The notes under the pieces: model-generated
The model's database searches: none
What the model saw: the letters and a program-made list of their open reading frames with translations, nothing else
What the model was told of the DNA's origin: nothing
Assembly (NCBI GenBank): GCA_963565915.1
Contig: OY751493.1
Span: forward strand, 3,038,001-3,102,000
Origin: Entoloma clypeatum
Taxonomy: Eukaryota > Basidiomycota > Agaricomycetes > Agaricales > Entolomataceae
DNA length: 64,000 nt
Direction: 5' to 3'
Shown: positions 57,401 to 64,000 of the stretch, piece after piece
Layout: each line of letters opens with the position of its first letter
Position numbering within the stretch: position 1 is the stretch's first letter
Program-made: the position numbers and the translations under genes

Positions 57401-60400
57401 TTATCGTGGACGCGATGGATTTTGCCGATGAAAATCTCGGATCAAGTCTTGAGCGTTCTGAACATTAGTCCGAGGTTCCCACGTGTTCTCTTCTGGGCCA
57501 TACCCTTCCCATTGGACAAGGTACTGGATCTTTCCACGGAATTTCCGAGAGTCTAGGATCGTGGAGACATGGTATTCTTCTCGTCCTTCAATGATGATCG
57601 GATCAGGGGCTGGCTTCTTTTTCTGAATGGCATACTTCGGGGTTTCGTATGGTGATAACAGGGTCTCGTTGAACACAGGGTGGATCATCTTCCAAGTTTT
57701 GGGAAGATCAAGACGGTATGCGCTAGCTCCTTTCTTCTCTAGGACTTTGAACGGTCCGTGTCGGAGGGCGTCAAGTTTCTTTGAGGGACGATCAGTCCTG
57801 ATGTTAGTCCCTTCCAGCCACACCTTGTCTCCGATGCGGTAATTCCAAGACGGGCTTCGTTGTGTGTCAACTGTTTTCTTCATCTGATCCTGGGCCTGTT
57901 TCAGTGCTGCGTTGGCTTCTTCTCATGCCTGTTTGAGTTTTTTCAAGAAGTCGTTTGCCGCTGGATTGGTGTCTTCCAACACAAGTTCTCCCTTCCAAGG
58001 ATGCAGACCGTAGTTGAGATAGAATGGTGTGTACTTTGTCGCTTGATGTTCTTTGTCATTGTACTGGAATTCTGCGATTGCGATCCATTCCGCCCAATCA
58101 TCTTGTAGATGGTTGACAAAGTTTCGTAAGAACACCTCGGTTTCCTGATGCGATCGTTCGGCTTGTCCATCAGTTTGTGGATGGTATGCAGTGGACAGGT
58201 TTCTCTTGATTCCCAACATGCGGCAAAGTATCTCCATGAACTTCGCGGCGAACTGTGGTCCTCTGTCGCTAATGATCTTCTTAGGGATTCCATGAAGCTT
58301 CCATATCTGGTCCTGATAGATCTTGGCTAATCCTTCAGCTGATAGTTCCACGGTTGTCAGGATGAGATGAAGCATCTTTGAATGTCTGTCCATGATGACC
58401 AGAATTGCGTTCTTCCCATCAGATTCTGGTATCGGTCCCACGACGTCAATCCCTATGTCTTCCCATGGTTGACTTGGCGCGGCGTTAGGGTGTAGAGGGG
58501 CATGTCTCCTTTGGCGGCTGATCTTGTTATGTTGACAGGTGTCACACCCTTTCACATACTTCTTTATGTCATGTAGGATGGTGGGCCACCAGTAGGTGCG
58601 AGTGAGGAGTTCATGTGTTCGATATTGTCCTGGATGTCCTGCCACTGGTGCGTCGTGCGCTTCAAACATCAGTTCTTGGCGCAATTGTGGGTCTGGTGGA
58701 ACATAGACTCGTTCTCCTGCGTAGGTGATGCCATTTTCCTGCTGGTACCAGTGAGGATTCTTCTTCAGACCCTGGGCTACTTCTGTCTCCATGCGATTCG
58801 AGGCCTTGATGCGTGCGATCCATGGGTTTTCGATGGTTGTGATGTTTCCGATTTTGATGGAATCAGATGTTTCACCCCCTTCAAAGAATTGTTCCTCCGT
58901 GAACATCTCCATTTGTATCACATCTTCTGATTCCAATCGTTTCAAAAATAGCCCCTCCTTGAGCATTTGGTCGCTGTCCTGCGGCTCGAGTTCCGTCTCA
59001 TACCAGGGTAAACGTGACAGGATGTCTGCTTTCGTGTTTGTCTTCCCAGGTACATGTCACAATTCGAAGTCATAATCTTGTAACTTCATCTTCCAGCGCC
59101 TCTGTCGTTGGTTTAGGTCCTGAGGATGCCGGAAATACTCCAGGTTTTTGTGATCGGTTAAGATCTCGAAACGTTCCTTGGCTTCAAGTAGATAATGTCG
59201 CCAGTCCTTCAGTGCTTCCATGACTGCCAAGAGTTCCTTGTCATATATCTCGTAATTCTGTTCGGCCGCGGACATGGTCCGCGACAAGAACACGATAGGA
59301 TGCCACTTGTCGTCTTGTTTCTGTGAAAGTACCGCTCCAATCGCATAACCCGATGCATCGGTTTCGACCCTGAACTGTCCATCTGGTTTGGGCAATGCCA
59401 AGACTGGTGCCGTCGTGATTGCCCGTATGAGACCTTCAAATGCTTCTTGCGCCGCTGGTCCCCATGTGAATGCTGTATTCCCCGTAAGTGTTGTAAGTGG
59501 CTTTGCGATGTTTGAGTATCCTTCAATGAAGCGTCGATAAAAATTGGCAAATCCCAGGAACCTCTGGACTTCCTTTTTTGATGTGGGTACTCGCCAGTTC
59601 CGGATTGTGTCCACCTTTTCGGTTTCCATCTCAACACATCCTTCTCCAACGACATATCCCAATATGGGGCATTTCGTTACTTCCCAAAGACACTTCTTCT
59701 CCTTTAGGAACAGGTCATTGTCTGACAGAATCTGCAAGATCTCTTCGGTGTTCCGGGCGAGTTCTTCCTTGGTTTTACCAATAACCACTATGTCATCCAT
59801 GTAAATCACACAGATGCGCCGACGGATCTGATCCCTGAATAGGCTGGCCATCATCCGCGAGAACGTTCCCGGGGAGTTGCAGAGACCGAAAAACATGACC
59901 AATGGTTCAAACAATCCTCGGCTGGTCAGGAAGGCGGCTTTCCATTCGTCACCCTTCTTGATCCGCACGTTATTGTATCCCCACATGATGTCCATTTTGT
60001 TGAAGTAGACTGCGTCCTTCAATACATCCAAGAGGTCGCTGATGTGTGGGAGTGGGAATTTGTCCTTAACCGTGAATTTATTGACCGTGCGATAATCCTG
60101 TACCAATCGTTTGGAACTGTCTTTCTTGTTAATGAAGAAGCAGGGTGATGCATAAGGGGATTTGGACGGTCGGATCTTTCCGGTTGCCAGGCCTTCATCG
60201 ATGAATTTGTCCAGTTCTTCTTGCTCCTTTTGGGTCATAGGATACGTGTTTCCTCCTAGCTCCTTTGGTGCGTCCGGTGTAAGTTCGATGCCGTGGTCCC
60301 ATTCTCTTTCCTTTGGGATCTTGTCAAAGTTTTCTTTTTCAAAGAGATGGGCAAAACGTTCAACGTATGAGGGTCGTTTGGTTGTGGGAGGTGGTGTGGG

Positions 60401-61068
60401 AGTAACTGCTTCCAATATGGGGTCTCCGGGCTTCCATTTCTGATCCGATTTCTTGGGCGCGTCCTTGTCTCGTACTTCCACCATGCGAACCCGATGTTTG
60501 TGACCATTAAGGTTAACCCTGAAATCCGAGTGTTTGGTTTGACATGTTGATGGGCACCGGTTGAATGTTACAGCGCCGGTCGTCCAATTGATTGTGGGGT
60601 TGTGGTGTACCAACCAGTCATGTCCCAAAAGCATGTCCGTTCTCCCAATGTCCAATACCATTGCTTCCATGGTTTCCTGGTGTGTTCCTAAGTCCAGCTT
60701 GACTTCGGCAAGTTTTTCTGCTTTCTGTTGTCGGTTCGGCGATCCATCCGCATTTAGGATTGATATGGGCTTTATTCCACATGTGGGAAGGTTCTGTTCG
60801 CGTACTATTCTGGGATGGATACATGTGCGTTCACATCCGCTATCAACCTCGGGTCGAATGGCCTTTGGTCCTCGTCGTGTTTTGATCTGAGCTTGCAGCT
60901 TGATCTCTCATCATTTCGGAGGTTTATCTCCCTTGACAATCTTAGTTGACGCAACGGCTCGCTTTGCAGGGATAACATAAGTTATATTGTCTGTAGCTGC
61001 ACCAGGCAAGCGAGTTCGTTTAATGGATAAGGGTCGCGACTTAGCGTCGTTTAATCGGACCCTTCGGG
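57401..61068 (-). pseudogene. pol: pol of chromovirus 3 (PR-RT-RH-IN-chromodomain)
   Basis: Protease with EVDSGCERTCIHP and the downstream LLGHDWLVHHNP; RT with LVQDYRTVNKFT, FGLCNSPGTFS and catalytic YMDDIVVI; RNase H ETDASGYAIGA and TDHKNLEYF; integrase with APVAGHPGQYRT, CDTCQHNK, VVGPIPESDGKNA, SDRGPQFAAKF, YHPQTDGQAERSHQ; chromodomain [29 protein letters not shown], ending at TAA 57401. TGA codons: a tandem pair near 60907-60912 before EIKLQAQIKT, one near 59054 in FEL-x-HVPGKT and one near 57924 after LKQA, all where Arg is expected. The last is shared with the truncated relative at 13546. Confidence 0.92.
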
Positions 61069-62690
61069 AAAATCCTTCTCATCGGTCTCTATGGTGATGG
61101 TTTCATCATCGGTATCTCCATCAGACACCTTCCTAATCTTTCCAGAGTTCTTCTTCGGCTTGCGGCAGTTGCGCGCGATATGTCCTTCTTGGTCGCAGTT
61201 GAAACACTTACGACCATCTTTCTTCTTTGGGGCTTTGCAGTCTTTGGCAAGGTGACCAAAGCGCTGACAGTTGTAGCAACGGGCTACTCCTGCTTTGTCA
61301 ATCTCCATGGCTTTGCCTTGACCACCATAAGTGGTGCCCGATCCGGTGCGTGTGTCGCCACCCCCTCGGATGACTAATGCATGTCCCTCCATCTGTCGTC
61401 CCTTGTTTTGGATCTCCTTTGCGTAATCAGTGTACGTCTTGCCATCGCTAGCCACTTGTTCAGAAATTCTGCGGTTGACGTTCTTTTCCAGGATGTATTT
61501 CCCAGTTTCTTCGCCAAGGTTTGACAGCTTCAAGAGCTCTTCGAATTCGTCCAAGAATTCGTCGATGGTGCGTTTCTCCTGTTTCAGGACTTCCAGTCTC
61601 GCCTTGGCCGCTGCCGACTTGTTGGCAATAGAGAATCACGTAGCGATGTCGTCTGAGAACCCTAACCAGGTGATGATCTCGCCATCGGTGGCAAGGTCGT
61701 CTAACTTGTTGCTGGCCCAGTGTTTACCAGACCCTTCCATCATGCGGGATAACACCGCAAGAATCTTCTGATCGTCGGACAGGCCCTTCTGGAACCTGAT
61801 GTATAATTTGGTGGCTTTCCACCACTCGTCGAAGGTGTGTCTGTCTTTGAACATCCCAGGATCTTTGATGATCTTGGATGTATCCATTGTTTGTACTGTC
61901 GGTGCTTCTGCCATGTCTAGAACCTGCGGAGTAGGAGAGGTGTCGGATTGTTGGGATGAAGATGGGGTTCGGGATACAGGTAGGGGTTGAAAATCAGTCC
62001 CTGTTCTAGGCATCTGTTCGGTATCTGACTGCGCGGAGTCAAAAGTAAATTCGTCAGGGGACTCGTCGGCGGAATCGGTGGCAAAACGTTCGGGGTATTT
62101 CCTCTGTAGATCTCTAAGGAATCTCTGTTCCTGCGCGTCTGTTGGTCGCGAGAAGGGGTCAAGTCTCTCGTTTCGTGCCCAACGGTTGTACTCGGTCTGT
62201 TGCTCGTCGGTGGTGAAGTGGGCGTAGATCTGCTGCTTCGAGTAAGACGTGGTGATGTGGCTCTGGGACGTCTCGATGTGAGCGTCCTAATCAATCTTCT
62301 GATAACGGTTGTCTGGACACCGATAAACTCTCTGATCTCTGTGATCCGACCTGTCTGAGGTCCTTCTTGAACGCGAAAGCTTTCGAGTTCGTTCTGTCGG
62401 GCGTTGTAATGCGCGATCTGGTGTTGCCGAGCAAGATGGATGCTCTCTGCTATCTCGCTGTGGGGGCGATGCTCGTCGTTGTCTAGTTCTTCGTCAAGCA
62501 CCTGCTGTAGGATGTGACGGATCTCCGATTCAATGTACTGCTGGATGAGTGTAAAATCGATACTGTCTCGAGGACTTAGCTCCTCCTGTCGGGCTTCTGG
62601 CGTGCTGAATGGGTTACTGGTGAAGTCTTCAAAGAAGCGCGACGTCTTGACTCGTCTGGTAGTTGCTCTCTTCGCTCTGGGCGAACCTAA
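61051..62690 (-). pseudogene. gag: gag of chromovirus 3, two zinc knuckles
   Basis: The frame begins near 62690 without a clear ATG (RAKRATTRRVKTSRFFEDF) and runs through a charged helical N-terminus (LIQQYIESEIRHILQQ, IHLARQHQIAHYNARQ). It shifts frame near 62286 (local TAG 62287-62289) and continues with YAHFTTDEQQTEYNRWARN. The capsid part is TFDEWWKATKLYIRFQ, IITWLGFSDDIAT then a TGA near 61636, then FSIANKSAAAKARLE. Two CCHC knuckles follow, CYNCQRFGHLAKDC and CFNCDQEGHIARNC, then an acidic tail ending at TAA 61051. Two knuckles separate it from chromoviruses 1 and 2, which have one. Confidence 0.85.
61069..61075 (-). promoter_or_regulatory. Candidate -1 ribosomal frameshift heptamer GGATTTT (gag/pol)
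   Basis: On the minus strand the gag codons read ..G GAT TTT CCC and the stop TAA follows five codons later. The -1 frame is open from here into pol. It is the same heptamer, register and distance to the stop as at 6181-6187. Confidence 0.55.
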
Positions 62691-62705
62691 CGAGATTTAG
62701 CAACT

Positions 62706-63044
62706 TGTTATGCGTAACAAACCGTTCCAAGGTTCGGGCAGAGTATGCAGGAAGATGGAAAGGCGAAGAGCAATGTGATTGCTAAATCTAAGGAATGTAG
62801 CTATGGTACATGAGGTTTATATAGTAACTGCGGAAGGCAGTGCGCATGAGTAAGGCGACTGCGGAAGGCTATGCACTAATGAGTAAGCTGACTGCGGAAT
62901 GAGTCAGACAGCTGCGGAAAGCGAGTCAGCGCGGGAGCGAAGTATACTAAAGGAAATAAAGTATAATACGATATGTGTAAGCGGGGGCCGATGAGTAAAA
63001 GTGAAAAGGTAAGTGTATACGTCCGTAGTCGTTAGTCCGTAACA
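62706..63044 (-). repeat. 5' LTR of chromovirus 3
   Basis: 339 bp, TGTTACGGAC...GCGTAACA on the minus strand. It lacks a 31-bp segment present in the other LTR. The element interior that follows starts AGTTGCTAAATCTCG and shows no TGG-type tRNA primer site. Confidence 0.93.
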
Positions 63045-63514
63045 TTTGCCAAAATATCAACAGTGCGGAGCAACTGGCCATATCACTTGCCAAAAGGAGA
63101 GCGGTTGAAAAGATCAACAATAGCATCTAATATACTTTTCCAGTCTTTCATAGATTGCTTGCTAGAACCATCCAAAGAGGCTGTGATGCCAAGTAAACAG
63201 GTAACCTGTTTTTTTTGTGGTGATGAAGATCCATAGTTCTCTGCTTTGAAATGCATATGACGGGAATTGTAGTTGATATTACGGTGATCTGTGCCATCAG
63301 CACTGAATGTTATGCCTTGAAAATGATTTTAGTTTCATTTATAAAGGAATAGCAATATTATATACCTTCAGCTTCCTGTATCTCATAGCCTAGTTGAATC
63401 TGAGAAGCAATATATCCTTCTACTAGTATTCAAGAAACTGTTCGTCTGCTAACATTGCCATATGTTGTAATTCCAGCTGCTTTCAAGACAGCAGCAATGA
63501 CATTTTGAAGGCAG

Positions 63515-63813
63515 TGGACCGGAAATAGGGAGGACGGGGGTCTATAGGATAAACGAGAGAACCTCAGGACGTGGTGAACATGGACTAAGTATATTGAATG
63601 TACCTATAGGATAAACGAGAGACTAAGGTACATAAGTAAAGGAATGACAGTGGGATAATATATCAGACTTACACCTCAGGACGTGGTGAACACGGACTGA
63701 GGTGTTGGCTACGAAAAAAAAAGGATTGTAGACTATGAAAGATTAGGTAATGTGAGTGATGCGCCACAAATAAGTGAATGTCGGTAGACCTGTGAGTATC
63801 GAAAGTCTTAACA
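63515..63813 (-). repeat. 3' LTR of a right-edge copia element
   Basis: Minus strand TGTTAAGACTTTCG...CCGGTCCA, preceded by the purine tract GATCGAGGGGGAG (63814-63826). The LTR holds direct repeats: TATAGGATAAACGAGAGA at about 63542 and 63605, and CCTCAGGACGTGGTGAACA at about 63563 and 63675. The inner border at 63813 is firm; the outer border at 63515 is the best TG available, where the transposase-like frame stops. Confidence 0.6.
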
Positions 63814-63835
63814 CTCCCCCTCGATCTGAACATGG

Positions 63836-64000
63836 TCAAACAACATTGAGGAGTTCACGGAACAATGTGAACTTAACACGTGCGAGCGACTTGGTGAGAA
63901 TGTCGGCAACCATTTCGTCGGTGGGAACATATTTGACACGAATGTAATCTTGGTCGACAGCCTGGCGAACAAAGTGGAAATGAACGTCAATATGCTTTGT
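63836..64000 (-). pseudogene. pol: Ty1/copia pol C-terminus, cut by window edge
   Basis: The minus-strand frame ending at TGA 63836-63838 reads the canonical copia pol tail: KHIDVHFHFVRQAV, IRVKYVPTDEMVADILTK, LFRELLNVV. It is open through base 64000, so this element may be less damaged than the left one. Sequence differs clearly from the copia copy at 456-1800, so it is another family. Confidence 0.85.

Larger units (their letters stand above)
56508..63044 (-). mobile_element. Complete Ty3/gypsy chromovirus 3 with third ORF
   Basis: On the minus strand: 5' LTR 62706-63044, gag, pol, a third ORF, the polypurine tract GAGGAGGGGAACA, 3' LTR 56508-56877. The target duplication is TTTGC (plus strand 56503-56507 and 63045-63049). 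It interrupts the transposase-like gene between codons for A and K. It belongs to the family of the truncated copy at 13277-14950. It carries several TGA codons and a gag frameshift, so it is inactive. Confidence 0.95.
54690..63522 (-). pseudogene. Unclassified transposase-like protein of a basidiomycete mobile element, split by chromovirus 3
   Basis: Two halves, 63045-63522 and 54690-56507, join across the chromovirus target site (ILA/KLVGMITDHCAKEKK), giving about 750 residues. A 50-nt intron is at 63316-63365. Visible motifs: VSRRTVS, TFSADGTDHRNINYNSRH, LGITASLDGSS, DHCAKEKKDAAALE, GCGCHKDLNSVCGG, VLLANRDNAAVLAE, TPAQERAFE, NHKDDKKSHHNTFHFWW, FPDTSNTRFGSHCDAA, TELAVLALYAQSISAPYM, and an acidic C-terminus. 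I know these motifs only as a multi-copy family in mushroom genomes. DGT, C-x-CHKDLN and TSNTRFGSH recall hAT-type transposases, so a DDE transposase is my inference. Damage: TGA near 63440 and 63095 at expected Arg, TAG near 56308 and TGA near 56110 at expected Trp, and a TAA near 55757. Confidence 0.65.

Noticed and set aside
1..64000. tRNA, rRNA, CRISPR array, telomere repeat or origin
   Set aside because: I looked for cloverleaf-like sequences, long tandem repeats with regular spacers and TTAGGG-type arrays and saw none; short TAATC repeats at 345-364 are too few.

Overview
The window looks like a nuclear chromosome segment of a filamentous basidiomycete, most likely an Agaricomycete. Coding genes are split by many 50-70 nt GT-AG introns. 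Several genes belong to fungal or basidiomycete-type families. The repeats include Ty3/gypsy chromoviruses with C-terminal chromodomains, Ty1/copia remnants, and a KDZ-transposon-associated CxC5/CxC6 cysteine-cluster gene. Bacterial features (operons, ribosome binding sites, CRISPR arrays) are absent, and I saw no tRNA or rRNA gene.

Layout. (1) 1-14950 is a nested transposon cluster. It holds copia remnants on the minus strand (1-1800), a decayed two-gene KDZ-type locus on the plus strand (about 1900-12262) split by a solo LTR, by a complete chromovirus (4469-10560, TSD GTTTC) and by a small MITE, then a truncated second chromovirus (13277-14950). (2) 14951-47328 is a compact genic island with ten genes: S-formylglutathione hydrolase (+), FHA-domain Chk2-like kinase (-), LSG1 GTPase (-), Cup1-like LYR protein (+), exocyst Sec8 (-), a Mit1-like chromatin remodeler (+), an RNase III-fold/dsRBD protein (+), a Rad5/HLTF-like SNF2-RING ATPase (+), a Prm10/ThrE-like membrane transporter (-) and a Zn2Cys6 transcription factor (-). 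Gaps are short: 82 bp at one divergent promoter and 7 bp between one pair of convergent stops. (3) 47324-64000 is a second nested cluster. A minus-strand gene of an unclassified, hAT-reminiscent transposase-like family is interrupted by a chromovirus (56508-63044, TSD TTTGC). A further chromovirus (47329-54594, TSD TTAAG) sits in its 3' flank, and another copia element runs off the right edge.

How the parts relate. The ten island genes are housekeeping or regulatory genes without an obvious shared pathway (formaldehyde detoxification, DNA-damage signalling and tolerance, ribosome export, mitochondria, secretion, chromatin, transport, transcription). The transposons share one decay signature: nearly all premature stops in them are TGA where an Arg CGA codon is expected, and all six differences between the LTRs of the first chromovirus lie at CpG sites. 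This fits CpG methylation followed by deamination.

Most unusual observations: a spliced antisense gene encoding a perfectly spaced Zn2Cys6 cluster between pol and the 3' LTR of the 47329-54594 element; correctly phased -1 frameshift heptamers at the gag/pol junction of all three complete chromoviruses (GGATTTT twice, AAAAAAT once); a conserved third ORF downstream of pol in one chromovirus family; and a dispersed hairpin repeat with compensatory base changes.
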